Part shown: positions 1 through 9,611 of the stretch, one piece after another | Layout: each line of letters begins with the position of its first letter | Numbering within the stretch: the stretch's first letter is position 1 | Assembly (NCBI RefSeq): GCF_000745265.1 | Contig: NZ_JQNN01000001.1 | Location: 4,402,001 to 4,466,000, forward strand | Direction of reading: 5' to 3' | Length of the DNA: 64,000 nt | From: Massilia sp. 9096 | Lineage (GTDB): Bacteria > Pseudomonadota > Gammaproteobacteria > Burkholderiales > Burkholderiaceae_D | Position numbers and translations under genes: made by a program | The notes under the pieces: model-generated | What the model was told of the DNA's origin: nothing | What the model saw: the letters and a program-made list of their open reading frames with translations, nothing else | Database searches by the model: none

Positions 1-360
1 AAAATCACCGACACCACGCCTGGTACCGGCGCCACCGCGAGCGCGGGGACGCGCGTGCAGGTCAACTACACCGGCTGGCTGTACAGCGCCGCCGCGGCCG
101 ACTCCAAGGGGGCGAAATTCGACGCCACCGAGACCGGCAAGCCGTTCACCTTCGTGGTCGGCGCGGTCGGCACGAATGAATCGGCCATCGCCGGCTTCAG
201 CCAGGGCGTGCAGGGAATGAAGGTGGACGGCAAGCGTACGCTCCTGATCCCGAGCGCCCTGGCCTACGGCACCCAGGGTGTGCCCGGCAGGATTCCGGCC
301 AATGCGGGCGTGGTGTTCGACGTCGAGCTGGTCAAGGTATGCGGCGCCGCTGCCTGCTGA
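1..360 (+). CDS. FKBP-type peptidyl-prolyl cis-trans isomerase (5' truncated by window edge)
   Basis: The reading frame is open from base 1 to the TGA at 358-360, so the start lies upstream of the window. The visible 119 residues form one FKBP fold: the opening strand VQVNYTGWLY, a variable loop with the F-D pair (KFDATETGKPFTF), the AIAGFSQGVQGMKVDGKRTL core, and the ALAYGTQGVPGRIPANAGVVFDVELV end that closes the active site. The family catalyses cis-trans isomerisation of prolyl bonds and often assists folding in the periplasm or at the ribosome. Whether a signal peptide is present cannot be seen. The short Cys-containing tail after the last strand is unusual but not informative. An internal GTG at 55 is not the true start because the FKBP domain is already under way. 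Confidence 0.9.
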   Translation, partial: KITDTTPGTGATASAGTRVQVNYTGWLYSAAAADSKGAKFDATETGKPFTFVVGAVGTNESAIAGFSQGVQGMKVDGKRTLLIPSALAYGTQGVPGRIPANAGVVFDVELVKVCGAAAC

Positions 361-379
361 CGCCGTCCACCGGCCAGGC

Positions 380-2791
380 TCATTCGCGCAGCGCCAGCGC
401 CGGGCGGATGCGCAGCGCCGTCAGCGCATGGCGCAGCGTCGACAGCAAGGCCACCGCGCCGGCCACCAGCAGCGCCGCCAGCAGGGTCCAGGCGCCGATC
501 GGCGCGCGTTCGCTGAAGGCGCCCAGGTAGCGCGCGATCGCGATCCACGCCAGCGGCAGCCCGAGCAGGGCTCCGGCGCCGACCAGCAGCGCGAACTCGC
601 GCGCCACCAGCGTTCCGATCGCGCCCCTGCCGGCGCCGTACAGCTTGCGCAGCACGATCTCCTTTTCGCGCCGCTGCACGCTGTAGGCGGCCAGCACGTA
701 GATGCCGAAGGCGGCGATCGCGGTGGCGATCACGCTGGCCACGCCCAGCAGCTTGGCCAGGCGCAGGTCGTCGGCGTAGTCATAGGCGAGCATGCTGCCG
801 ACGCGCTCGACGTTCACGGTCTCGTTCGGGAAGTAGCGCGGCCACAGGTCGTGGATGTCCTGGCGCACCCCGTCCCGCCGGCGTTCGCTGCGGATCGTGA
901 AGGTGCCGGTGCGCTCCGACAGCCAGTAGACGGTCGCCTGCATCGGCTCACGCGCCGAGCGGTGGCGGATGTCGGGCGCGACGCCGATCACCTGCATCGC
1001 GGCGCCACCGCTCGGCCCGAGTTCGTGCACGGTCTTGCCGACCGCATCCCGGGCGCTCGAGAAGCCGAGCTTGAGCGCCGCAGCGTCGTTGATGACGACC
1101 TTGTCGATGTCCTGAGCACGGTCGCGCGCCGGATCGTACAGGCGTCCTGCCAGCGCGTTCAAGCCATAGACCTGGAAGAACTCCGGGCTGACCCTGAACC
1201 AGTTCAGTTGGACCGGCGCGCCGCCCTCGCGCTGCACCTGGGTGCCGTTCATGTTGACGTTGACCGGTTCGTCGGTCTCGGCCACGCCGTCCACGCCGGG
1301 CAGGCGCAGCAGCGCTTCGTGGAAGGCGTGTACGTGGGCGGAGCGCATGTCTTCGCTCGTGCCGACCACCAGCAGCGGACGCGGGTCGAAGCCGGGATCG
1401 AGCTGGCTGGCGTAGCGCGTCTGCCAGGCCACGGCCAGGGTCATGCCGGTCAAGCCCATCGCGGTGGCAAACTGCAGCACGGTAAGCACGCGCCGCAGCC
1501 ACAGGCCGCCGGCGGTTTCGACGTTGCCGCGCCCGGACAGCGCGGAGGTCGGACGTACCTTCAGCGCCGACCAGGTCGGGTAGGCGCCGGCCAGCATCCC
1601 CAGCAGCACGCCGAGCAGCAGCGCCAGGCCGATCGATGCCGGCGAAAACATGCGGTCCAGCTTCCTCTGCACCAGATCGGAAAACACCGGCAGCAGCAGC
1701 CAGGCCAGCAGCAGGCCGATGGCGCTGGCGATCAGGCACACCAGCACCGACTCGGCCAGGAACTGGCGCGCCACCGTCTGGCTCGACGCGCCCAGCACCT
1801 TGCGCACCGCGATCTCGCGCTGGCGCCGCACCGTGCGTACGGTGGCCAGGTTGACGTAGTTGGTGGCGGCCAGCGCCAGGATCAGCAGCGCCACCGCGGC
1901 CAGGCCGAGGATGGTCGCGCGGTCGCCGTGGATGCGCGCGCTTTCCTCCACGTCGGGGTCGAGGTAGGCGCCGGCCAGCGGGCCGAGACGGAAATCGACC
2001 ATGTCGCGGCCGTGCAGCGAGGCGATCTGCTCGGGCGTCTGATGGTGATAGAAATTCGAGGCCAGCATGGCGCGGCGAATCGCCAGCGGCACCGCTTCCG
2101 GATCGGCGCCGGGCGCCAGTTTCACGTACACCGGGCCGTGCGTCGAGCCCCAGTTGGTGGTGACCCGCTGACGATATTCGGCATCCCAGATCGCGGTCGC
2201 GGTCCCGGCCAGCGCTTCGTAGGGCAGCGTGGTGGCCGCCGGCTGGTCGGCCACGAGCGCCGCCACCCGATAGGGTATGCCGGCCACCTCGAGCGTCTTG
2301 CCGACCGCGTCCGTGCTGCCGAACAGCCTGATGGCGGTCTCGCGGCTCAGCGCCAGCGCGTCCGGGCGCGCCAGTGCCGCGGCAAGGTCGCCGGCCAGCA
2401 CGCGCGGCTGGAAGATGGCGCGAAAGTCCGGGTCGACCACGGCCAGCGAGATGCTTTGCACGTGATCGGCCACCTTGACGTCGATGTCGCGCTGCAGAAA
2501 GGTGCTGGCCTGCAGCTGCACGCCGCTGGCGATGGCGGCATCGCGTGCCGGCAGGCTGGTCGAATTGGTCCAGGCGTCCATGCCGGGGATGTTCCAGCGC
2601 TGCATCAGGCGATACACGTGCTCGCGCTGCGGCACGTCGCGGTCGTAGGAAAACGAGTGGGCCACGTAGCCGAGCAGCAGGAAGCAGGCCGCGATCCCGA
2701 CCGCCAGCCCGAGCACCACCACCGCCGAATACGCCGGCTCCCTGGCCAGCACGCGCCAGCCGACGCGGAAATCGCGCAGGTTCAAAGTCAT
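380..2791 (-). CDS. ABC transporter permease, MacB/FtsX type with duplicated module
   Basis: An 803-residue inner-membrane permease. It opens with a short cytoplasmic segment and a first membrane helix (AVVVLGLAVGIAACFLLLG), followed by a large periplasmic MacB-type domain. A three-helix bundle comes next, around residues 280-410 (ATILGLAAVALLILALAATN, then REIAVRKVLGAS). The whole module is then repeated, ending with a second bundle containing KEIVLRKLYGAG. The repeated E-I-(A/V)-(V/L)-R-K coupling motif before each bundle is typical of FtsX-like permeases that work by mechanotransmission rather than a substrate channel. The start ATG is preceded by GAGGAG overlapping the stop of the ATPase gene, 10 bases upstream. 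It is the last gene of the adaptor-ATPase-permease operon. Substrate unknown. Confidence 0.9.
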   Translation of the reverse strand: MTLNLRDFRVGWRVLAREPAYSAVVVLGLAVGIAACFLLLGYVAHSFSYDRDVPQREHVYRLMQRWNIPGMDAWTNSTSLPARDAAIASGVQLQASTFLQRDIDVKVADHVQSISLAVVDPDFRAIFQPRVLAGDLAAALARPDALALSRETAIRLFGSTDAVGKTLEVAGIPYRVAALVADQPAATTLPYEALAGTATAIWDAEYRQRVTTNWGSTHGPVYVKLAPGADPEAVPLAIRRAMLASNFYHHQTPEQIASLHGRDMVDFRLGPLAGAYLDPDVEESARIHGDRATILGLAAVALLILALAATNYVNLATVRTVRRQREIAVRKVLGASSQTVARQFLAESVLVCLIASAIGLLLAWLLLPVFSDLVQRKLDRMFSPASIGLALLLGVLLGMLAGAYPTWSALKVRPTSALSGRGNVETAGGLWLRRVLTVLQFATAMGLTGMTLAVAWQTRYASQLDPGFDPRPLLVVGTSEDMRSAHVHAFHEALLRLPGVDGVAETDEPVNVNMNGTQVQREGGAPVQLNWFRVSPEFFQVYGLNALAGRLYDPARDRAQDIDKVVINDAAALKLGFSSARDAVGKTVHELGPSGGAAMQVIGVAPDIRHRSAREPMQATVYWLSERTGTFTIRSERRRDGVRQDIHDLWPRYFPNETVNVERVGSMLAYDYADDLRLAKLLGVASVIATAIAAFGIYVLAAYSVQRREKEIVLRKLYGAGRGAIGTLVAREFALLVGAGALLGLPLAWIAIARYLGAFSERAPIGAWTLLAALLVAGAVALLSTLRHALTALRIRPALALRE

Positions 2792-2801
2792 GCTGCGCTC
2801 C

Positions 2802-3482
2802 TCACGCCGCCTGCAATGCGTCGACCACGATGCGCCCGTCCAGCAGGTGCAGCATGCGCGAGGCCTGCGCCGCGTGCGCCGGCGAGTGGGTCACCATCAC
2901 CACCGTGGTGCCGTCGGCGTTGATCTGGCGGAGCAGGCGCATGACCTCGTCGCCGTGGGCGGTGTCGAGGTTGCCGGTCGGTTCGTCGGCGAGCAGCATG
3001 GCCGGATCGGCCACCAGCGCGCGTGCGATCGCCACGCGCTGCTGCTGGCCGCCCGACAGCTGCGACGGCCGGTGTCCCGCGCGGTGCGCCACGCCGAGGC
3101 GCTCGAGCATGGCCTGCACGCGGCGTTTTCGCTCCGCGGCCGGGGTGCCCGTGTATTCCAGCGCCAGTTCGACGTTTTCGTACACGCTCAGTTCTTCGAT
3201 CAGGTTAAAACTCTGGAAGATGAAGCCGACCCGCCCGCGCCGCAATTCGTTCAGGCGCGCTTCGCTCCAGCCGGCCACGTTCTTCCCTTCGAACCAGTAG
3301 TCGCCGCTGCTGGGCACGTCGAGCAGGCCGAGCACCGACAGCAGCGTCGACTTGCCGCAACCGGACGGGCCGGTGATGGCGACGTATTCGCCGGCCCCGA
3401 TCTCGAGGTCGATGCGGTCGAGCGCCGTGGTTTGCACTTCGCCCGCGCGGTGGATCTTGCTGACGCCTGAAAGTTTGAGCAT
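2802..3482 (-). CDS. ABC transporter ATP-binding protein (MacB/LolD type)
   Basis: A 226-residue nucleotide-binding subunit. It shows Walker A (GPSGCGKSTL, about residue 39), the Q-loop (FIFQSFNLIEEL), the ABC signature (LSGGQQQRVAIARAL), Walker B with catalytic Glu (AMLLADEPTGNLD) and the H-loop His (VMVTHSPAHAA). The L-N-L/I-E after the Q-loop and the GNLD ending are typical of the LolD/MacB/FtsE branch that powers FtsX-type permeases. I chose the ATG at 3482 (MLKLSGVSKI), which gives the usual family length; the frame stays open upstream without homology. It lies between the adaptor (50 bases upstream) and the permease (10 bases downstream) and should form the energising dimer of that efflux complex. 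Confidence 0.93.
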   Translation of the reverse strand: MLKLSGVSKIHRAGEVQTTALDRIDLEIGAGEYVAITGPSGCGKSTLLSVLGLLDVPSSGDYWFEGKNVAGWSEARLNELRRGRVGFIFQSFNLIEELSVYENVELALEYTGTPAAERKRRVQAMLERLGVAHRAGHRPSQLSGGQQQRVAIARALVADPAMLLADEPTGNLDTAHGDEVMRLLRQINADGTTVVMVTHSPAHAAQASRMLHLLDGRIVVDALQAA

Positions 3483-3532
3483 GTCGATGTCCCTGTCTGG
3501 ATGATGGATTATTGAAATGTCCGGATACTTCG

Positions 3533-4813
3533 TCAATTCGTAAGTTGCAGCCGCTCGGCCTTGCCGAACGGCGTGTAGCTGGAGATGATCACCCGGTCGC
3601 CGGCGGCCAGGCCCGACAGCACCTCGACCTGGGCGTTGTTGCGCCGGCCCAGGCGCACCGGGCGCTTGTCGAAGCGATCGCCGACGCCGAGCACGAACAC
3701 CCATGCGCCGCCGCTGTCGTTCACGAAGGCGCCGCTGGGCAGCAGCAGTGCCTTGGCCGGCTCGCCCAGCGTCAGTTGCGCGTCCATGCTCTGGCCCGGG
3801 CTGATCACCTCGGGCTGGCCCTGCGTGAACACCATCTCGGCGGTGAAGCGGCCGTCCTTGATCTGCGGGTAGACCGTGGCGACCCTGAGCTGATAGGTCT
3901 TGCCGTCCTGCTGCACGTTGCCGTGGCGCCCGACCGCGACGCGGCTCAAATAAAACTCGTCGATCTGGGCGCTCAATTTGAAACGCTGCGGGTCGTCGAT
4001 GCGGCCGATGCGCTGGTCGGTCTTGACGGTCTCGCCGACCTGCAGATGAAAGTCGGTGAGCGTGCCGTCGGCCGGCGCGCGCACGGTGAGCGCGTCGACG
4101 GTGGCGCCGACCAGGCGCAGGCCGGCCTGCAAGCCGCCGATCGCGCTTTCCATCTGGCGCAGCGCGCGCCCGCGCACCTGCTCCTCGGTGTCCATCGCGC
4201 GCTTTTCCTCGGCCAGCACGCGGCGCTGCTGCGCCAGCTTGTCGACCGACTCTTCCAGCGCCACCTGCGAAATGAAACCCTTGGCCGCCAGCCTGCCGTT
4301 GCGTGCGTGCGCCTTTTCGGCCTGCTCGAGCGCGAACTCGAGGTCGGCGACGCGGCGCTGATGGTCGGTGCGGCCGGCCTCCTGCGCCATCTGCAGGTTG
4401 GCCAGGTTCGAGATCTGCTGCGCGTGCTCCTGCTGGCGCGCCAGCAGCTCCAGGTTGCGCTGCGGGTTCGACAGGCGAAACAGCAAATCTCCCTTCTTGA
4501 CCGCCTGGCCATCCCTGGCCAGCACCTCTTCGACGCGGCCCGATTCGACCGAGTCGAGGATGATCGAATTGAGCGGTTCGGCGCTGGCGCGCACCACGAT
4601 GTCGTCCAGGAAGACGCCCGGCTCGACCCGGGCGATGCGCACGTCGCGGCTGGCCACCTGCAGGCCGTGCGGTACGAACTGCCAGCCGGTCCAGCCGAGC
4701 GCGGCGACGGCGATCGCGCCGATGGCGATGTGCAGCGCAAGGCGGCCGCGCCGGCGCGGCACGATCGCATCCATCGCGGCGCCGGTGACGGCAGGGGGAG
4801 GAATCTGGTCCAT
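3533..4813 (-). CDS. HlyD/MacA-like periplasmic adaptor subunit of ABC efflux system
   Basis: A 426-residue membrane-fusion protein. After a basic cytoplasmic stretch (RRRGRLALH) there is one membrane anchor (residues about 28-48). A lipoyl-like half domain follows (EEVLARDGQAVKKGDLLFRL), then a long alpha-helical hairpin rich in Gln/Glu/Ala (about residues 120-230), the second lipoyl half (VRAPADGTLTDFHLQVGETV) and a beta-barrel region. The C-terminal domain includes LPSGAFVNDSGGAWVFVLG. Such adaptors bridge a MacB-type permease to an outer-membrane channel; no TolC-type gene is present here, so the channel must be encoded elsewhere. It is the first gene of the minus-strand operon, and a consensus sigma-54 promoter lies 40-55 bases upstream of its ATG. 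Confidence 0.9.
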   Translation of the reverse strand: MDQIPPPAVTGAAMDAIVPRRRGRLALHIAIGAIAVAALGWTGWQFVPHGLQVASRDVRIARVEPGVFLDDIVVRASAEPLNSIILDSVESGRVEEVLARDGQAVKKGDLLFRLSNPQRNLELLARQQEHAQQISNLANLQMAQEAGRTDHQRRVADLEFALEQAEKAHARNGRLAAKGFISQVALEESVDKLAQQRRVLAEEKRAMDTEEQVRGRALRQMESAIGGLQAGLRLVGATVDALTVRAPADGTLTDFHLQVGETVKTDQRIGRIDDPQRFKLSAQIDEFYLSRVAVGRHGNVQQDGKTYQLRVATVYPQIKDGRFTAEMVFTQGQPEVISPGQSMDAQLTLGEPAKALLLPSGAFVNDSGGAWVFVLGVGDRFDKRPVRLGRRNNAQVEVLSGLAAGDRVIISSYTPFGKAERLQLTN

Positions 4814-4851
4814 GTGAAATCCGGTTGGTCAAGGTCGATGCCGGTAGCGTT

Positions 4852-4867
4852 TGCAAGCGCCGTGCCA
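4852..4867 (-). promoter_or_regulatory. Sigma-54 (-24/-12) promoter for the ABC efflux operon
   Basis: Read on the minus strand the bases are TGGCACG, a 4-base spacer GCGC, then TTGCA. This matches the RpoN consensus TGGCACG-N4-TTGC(A/T) at every defined position, with the invariant GG and GC the required 10 bases apart. Transcription should start near 4840, about 28 bases before the adaptor ATG at 4813. The gene divergent to it encodes an NtrC-type sigma-54 activator, which makes a chance match unlikely. Confidence 0.85.
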
Positions 4868-4907
4868 TGCGGTTTTTGGCCGGTTTTCGCGGCTTGCGCA
4901 CGCCATG

Positions 4908-4923
4908 TGTCCGGAACCGGACA
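4908..4923. promoter_or_regulatory. Candidate upstream activator site (16-bp dyad)
   Basis: TGTCCGG-AA-CCGGACA is a perfect inverted repeat of 7-base arms around AA. It lies about 40 bases upstream of the -24 element of the sigma-54 promoter, a fitting place for a dimeric Fis-type helix-turn-helix of an NtrC-family activator. A related half site (GCGGACAGG) follows at about 4941-4950. The binding protein is inferred to be the response regulator encoded at 5031-6395; this is positional inference only. Confidence 0.6.
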
Positions 4924-5030
4924 GATGCACCTGTGCGCTTGCGGACAGGTGATCGGTGACGGCCACGGCGGGGATTGCATGCACGGCGGGCACTGCTAGA
5001 ATGACAAGCCGACTGCGCCTTGCCCAACCG

Positions 5031-6384
<1,354 letters not shown>

Positions 6385-6395
<11 letters not shown>

Positions 6396-7623
6396 GGCGC
6401 GCCTGAAAGGCGGGGCGCTGCTGGCCGTGGCCGGGATCGCGCTGCTCGCCTACGGCGCGGCGCTGTTGCGCGAATCGCCGCGCCTGGCCGTGCTGTGTGG
6501 CCTGGCCGCGCTGCCGCTGCTGGGGGCGTTGTGGAGCTGCCTGGAGCGCTTGACGCGGGTGCGCCACATCGCCGCGCCGCCGGCGCCGGCCACGCTGCCG
6601 ATCGAGCAGCAGGCGCTGGTGGGCAATGCGCTGGCGCTGGAAGCGCGGCTGGAACACGCGCCGATCGCGCTATTCGGCATCGAGGGCGGCGAGCTGGATG
6701 CGCGCGTGTCGGCGCTCAACGCGCGCGCGCGCAAGCTGGTGGCCCCGGGGCGCGCCAGCGATCCGGCCCAGCTCTACCGCGCGCTGGCCGCCCAATCGGA
6801 TGGCGCACGTGCGCTGATCCATTTCGAGACCGAGCGCGGCGCCGAGCGCGGCCTGGTGGCGGTGTCGATGCTGACGCTGCAGGGTCGCGCCCAGCGCCTG
6901 GCCGCGCTGATGCCGGTCGAGAGCGAGCTCGAAGCCGAGGCGCTGAACGCCTGGCGCCAGCTGGTGCACGTGCTGACCCACGAGATCATGAATTCACTGA
7001 CCCCGGTGGCCTCGCTGTCGCGCACCGCGCGCGATTTGCTGGACGAGCTGCGCGGCGACCTGCCGGCGGATGCGGGGAATGATCTGGCCACCGCGCTCGA
7101 CGCGATCGGGCGGCGCGCCGCCAGCCTGGCCGATTTCGTGGCCAGCTACCGCAGCCTGTCGAATGTGCCGCCAGCGCGGCCCGAGCGCATCCGCGTGGAT
7201 GCCTTGTTCGAGCGCGTCGCGGCGCTGGTGGGGCCGCTCTGGCGCGCGCGCGGCGGCGCCGTGGGCTTCGAGGTCGAGCCGGCATCGCTCGAGCTGATCG
7301 CCGATCCGGGCCAGCTCGAGCAGGCGCTGATCAACCTGCTCAAGAACGCGTTCGAGGCGACCGGCGCGCAGCCGGGCGGCGGGCGCGCCTGGGTCGGCGC
7401 GCGCCTGGTGCGCGGGGGCCGCTTGCGCATCGAGGTGTGCGACGACGGCCCGGGCGTGGCGCCCGAGCTGGCCGCGCAGATCTTCACGCCGTTCTTCACG
7501 ACCAAGAAGCAGGGCGGCGGCATCGGCCTGGCCATGGTGCGCCACCTGGTGCACGAGAACGGCGGCACGGTGCGCTACGCGCGCCCGGTGGGAACAGGGG
7601 CGCGGTTCATCGTCACCTTCTGA
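6385..7623 (+). CDS. Sensor histidine kinase (NtrY-like, no periplasmic domain)
   Basis: A 412-residue kinase starting at ATG 6385 inside the 3' end of the regulator gene, so the two are translationally coupled. Two hydrophobic helices near the N-terminus are separated by only a few polar residues (LLRESPRL), leaving no periplasmic sensor. A cytoplasmic linker with PAS-like character follows. The H-box is VLTHEIMNSLTPVASLS with the phospho-acceptor His. The ATP-binding domain shows the N-box (LINLLKNAFEAT), G1 (VCDDGPGVA), the F-box (FTPFFTTKKQGGGIGL) and G2. It should phosphorylate the regulator at 5031-6395. The signal must be sensed within the membrane, in the cytoplasm or through a partner such as the efflux complex. 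Confidence 0.9.
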
Positions 7624-7678
7624 CCCGGTTGTATAGATAATAATGCTATCCTACGCCCCGCTAGCATACGGAGACCAC

Positions 7679-8983
7679 ATGAACACCACCGACAGCGCGG
7701 AAGCGCAAGCGATTCAAAACCTCACCCCGCGCCAGCGCGTCATCGCCATCGTCAGCGCCTCGTCCGGCAACCTGGTCGAATGGTTCGACTTCTATATTTA
7801 CTCGTTCTGCGCGCTGTATTTCTCGTCCTCGTTCTTCCCCAAGCAGGACCCGACCGTGCAGCTGCTGAACACCGCCGGCATCTTCGCCGCCGGTTTCCTG
7901 ATGCGCCCGATCGGCGGCTGGCTGTTCGGCCGTGTGGCCGACCGCTATGGCCGCCGCCACTCGATGATGATCTCGGTGCTGATGATGTGCGGCGGTTCGC
8001 TGCTGATCGCCTGCCTGCCGACCTACGCCACGATCGGCGCCGCGGCGCCGTTCCTGCTGCTGCTGGCTCGCCTGTTCCAGGGCCTGTCGGTGGGCGGCGA
8101 ATACGGCACCAGCGCCACCTACATGAGCGAAGTGGCCGAGCCGGGCCGCAAAGGCTTCTATGCCTCGTTCCAGTACGTCACCCTGATCGGCGGCCAGCTG
8201 GCGGCGGTGCTGGTGCTGGCCATCCTGCAGCGCTTGCTGTCGCACGAGGAACTGGTGGCCTGGGGCTGGCGCATTCCCTTCGTGGTCGGCGCCGTGGTGG
8301 CGCTGATCGCGCTCTGGCTGCGCCGTTCGCTGCACGAGACCACCACCGCGTCGGAGCGCGCCAGCAAGAGCGCCGGCAGCATCGGCGCGCTGCTGCGCGA
8401 GCATCCGCGCGCATTCGTCACCGTGCTCGGCTTCACCGCCGGCGGCTCGCTGATCTTCTACGCGTTCACCACCTACATGCAGAAGTACCTGGTCAACACG
8501 GTCGGCATGACCACCAAGACCGCGACCGACATCATGACGATCTGCCTGCTGATCTACGCGCTGATGCAGCCGCTGTTCGGCGCGCTGTCGGACCGCATCG
8601 GCCGCAAGACCTCGATGATCCTGTTCGGCCTGCTGGCCGCGGTGTGCACCACTCCGATCTTCGTGGCCCTGCGCGGCGTGAGCAGCCCGCTGACGGCCGG
8701 CGTGCTGATCGTCGCCGCACTGGCCATCGTCAGCCTGTACACCTCGATCAGCGGCCTGCTCAAGGCCGAGATGTTCCCGGTCGAGGTGCGCGCGCTGGGT
8801 GTGGGCCTGTCGTACGCGATCGCCAACGCGATCTTCGGCGGCTCGGCCGAATACGTGGCCCTGTGGTTCAAGCAGGCCGGCCACGAGCCGTACTTCTACT
8901 GGTACGTCAGCGGCATGTGCTTGCTGGCCATGCTGGTCGCGATCGCGATGCCGGATCCAACCAAACGCGGCCATCTGAAATAA
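7679..8983 (+). CDS. MFS transporter, metabolite:H+ symporter (KgtP/ProP-like)
   Basis: A 434-residue, 12-helix transporter. The N-terminal [17 protein letters not shown] motif and the loop 2-3 motif [17 protein letters not shown] identify the metabolite:proton symporter branch of the major facilitator superfamily, which includes alpha-ketoglutarate, citrate, proline/betaine and shikimate carriers. Similarity looks closest to dicarboxylate or alpha-ketoglutarate permeases, but the substrate cannot be fixed from sequence. The start ATG at 7679 follows GGAGACCAC, a usable ribosome site; an in-frame ATG at 7643 has none. It stands alone between the kinase gene and a convergent acetyltransferase gene. 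A truncated copy of the palindromic repeat follows right after its stop codon. Confidence 0.9.
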   Translation: MNTTDSAEAQAIQNLTPRQRVIAIVSASSGNLVEWFDFYIYSFCALYFSSSFFPKQDPTVQLLNTAGIFAAGFLMRPIGGWLFGRVADRYGRRHSMMISVLMMCGGSLLIACLPTYATIGAAAPFLLLLARLFQGLSVGGEYGTSATYMSEVAEPGRKGFYASFQYVTLIGGQLAAVLVLAILQRLLSHEELVAWGWRIPFVVGAVVALIALWLRRSLHETTTASERASKSAGSIGALLREHPRAFVTVLGFTAGGSLIFYAFTTYMQKYLVNTVGMTTKTATDIMTICLLIYALMQPLFGALSDRIGRKTSMILFGLLAAVCTTPIFVALRGVSSPLTAGVLIVAALAIVSLYTSISGLLKAEMFPVEVRALGVGLSYAIANAIFGGSAEYVALWFKQAGHEPYFYWYVSGMCLLAMLVAIAMPDPTKRGHLK

Positions 8984-8984
8984 G

Positions 8985-9003
8985 AACTCAAGAAACCGTA
9001 GCG
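8985..9003 (+). repeat. Partial copy of the palindromic repeat's left end
   Basis: CTCAAGAAACCGTAGCG, placed directly after the permease stop codon, repeats the left end of the intact element that starts 27 bases downstream (CTCGAGAAACCGTAGCG), with one mismatch. It looks like a truncated or nested copy of the same element. Confidence 0.6.
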
Positions 9004-9011
9004 TAAAAGGG

Positions 9012-9122
9012 CCTCGAGAAACCGTAGCGAGCGGCGGCAGATTTGGCCGAGACGCGCAGCCGTACTTACGGTACGGCGAGCATCGCAGGCCGAATCTGCA
9101 ACGCGCAGTAGGTTTATCGAGG
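9012..9122. repeat. 111-bp imperfect palindromic intergenic repeat (REP/MITE-like)
   Basis: The ends are CCTCGAGAAACCGTAG on the left and, reading inward from the right on the other strand, CCTCGATAAACCTACTG. Inner segments also pair: GGCAGATTTGGCCGAGACGC faces the complement of GCGAGCATCGCAGGCCGAAT, and the centre GCCGTACTTACGGTACGGC is itself a dyad. The whole unit can fold into one long cruciform. Its right end runs into the acetyltransferase gene and provides its TAA stop. It encodes no protein. This is what short non-autonomous mobile or REP-type elements look like; its copy number in the genome is unknown. Confidence 0.75.
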
Positions 9123-9587
9123 TCCCCACTGACGGAGCATGTCCACGTGTAGGATGCCGTCCTCGTCGTAGGGTTCCGATATCGTGACAAAGCCGAAACT
9201 GCCGTAGAAGCGCTCCAGGTGGGCCTGGGCGCCGATGCGGATCGCGTGGCCGGGGTGCAGGCGTTGCGCATGAAGGATGCCTTGCGCGACCAGGTCGCGT
9301 CCCAGGCCGGTGCCGCGCGCGGCCGGGCTGGTGACCACGCGGCCAAGCGACATCTCGTCGTACTTGGCGCCCGGCGCGAGGCAGCGCAGCGAGGCCGCCA
9401 GCTCGCGCCGGCCGTCCACGCTGCGCCAGCCGAGCAGGTGGTGCGCGCCGGTGTCGAGGCCGTCGATGTCGGGGTATAAACAGGTCTGTTCGAGCACGAA
9501 CACCTGCTGGCGCAGCGCCAGCATCTCGTACAGCTCGGCCACCGTCAGGTCGGCGAAGCTGTTCCACTGCCATTCAATCATCGTCAT
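9114..9587 (-). CDS. elaA: GNAT family N-acetyltransferase, ElaA-like
   Basis: 157 residues, close to the ElaA family's usual length. The ElaA-type opening is clear: WNSFADLTVAELYEMLALR, then VFVLEQTCLYPDIDGLD. The acetyl-CoA binding region follows (LGRVVTSPAARGTGLGRDLV, matching the V-x-x-x-x-R-G-x-G loop), and then YGSFGFVTISEPYDEDGILH. Substrate unknown. The last codons (GGA CCT CGA TAA) lie within the end of the palindromic repeat, so the insertion may have replaced the original C-terminus. It sits 24 bases downstream of the histone-deacetylase-like gene on the same strand and is probably co-transcribed with it. Confidence 0.85.
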   Translation of the reverse strand: MTMIEWQWNSFADLTVAELYEMLALRQQVFVLEQTCLYPDIDGLDTGAHHLLGWRSVDGRRELAASLRCLAPGAKYDEMSLGRVVTSPAARGTGLGRDLVAQGILHAQRLHPGHAIRIGAQAHLERFYGSFGFVTISEPYDEDGILHVDMLRQWGPR

Positions 9588-9611
9588 TCCAGGTCAAGCA
9601 GGTAAAAAGGA

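Noticed and set aside
278..2923. 881-codon open frame on the plus strand opposite the ABC permease
   Set aside because: It is rich in Arg, Gln, His and Ala without domains, and mirrors the codon bias of the permease gene on the other strand. It is a GC-rich shadow frame.
4870..4895. A second, plus-strand sigma-54-like sequence before the regulator gene
   Set aside because: GG is present but the GC is not at the required distance and the TTGC block is missing.
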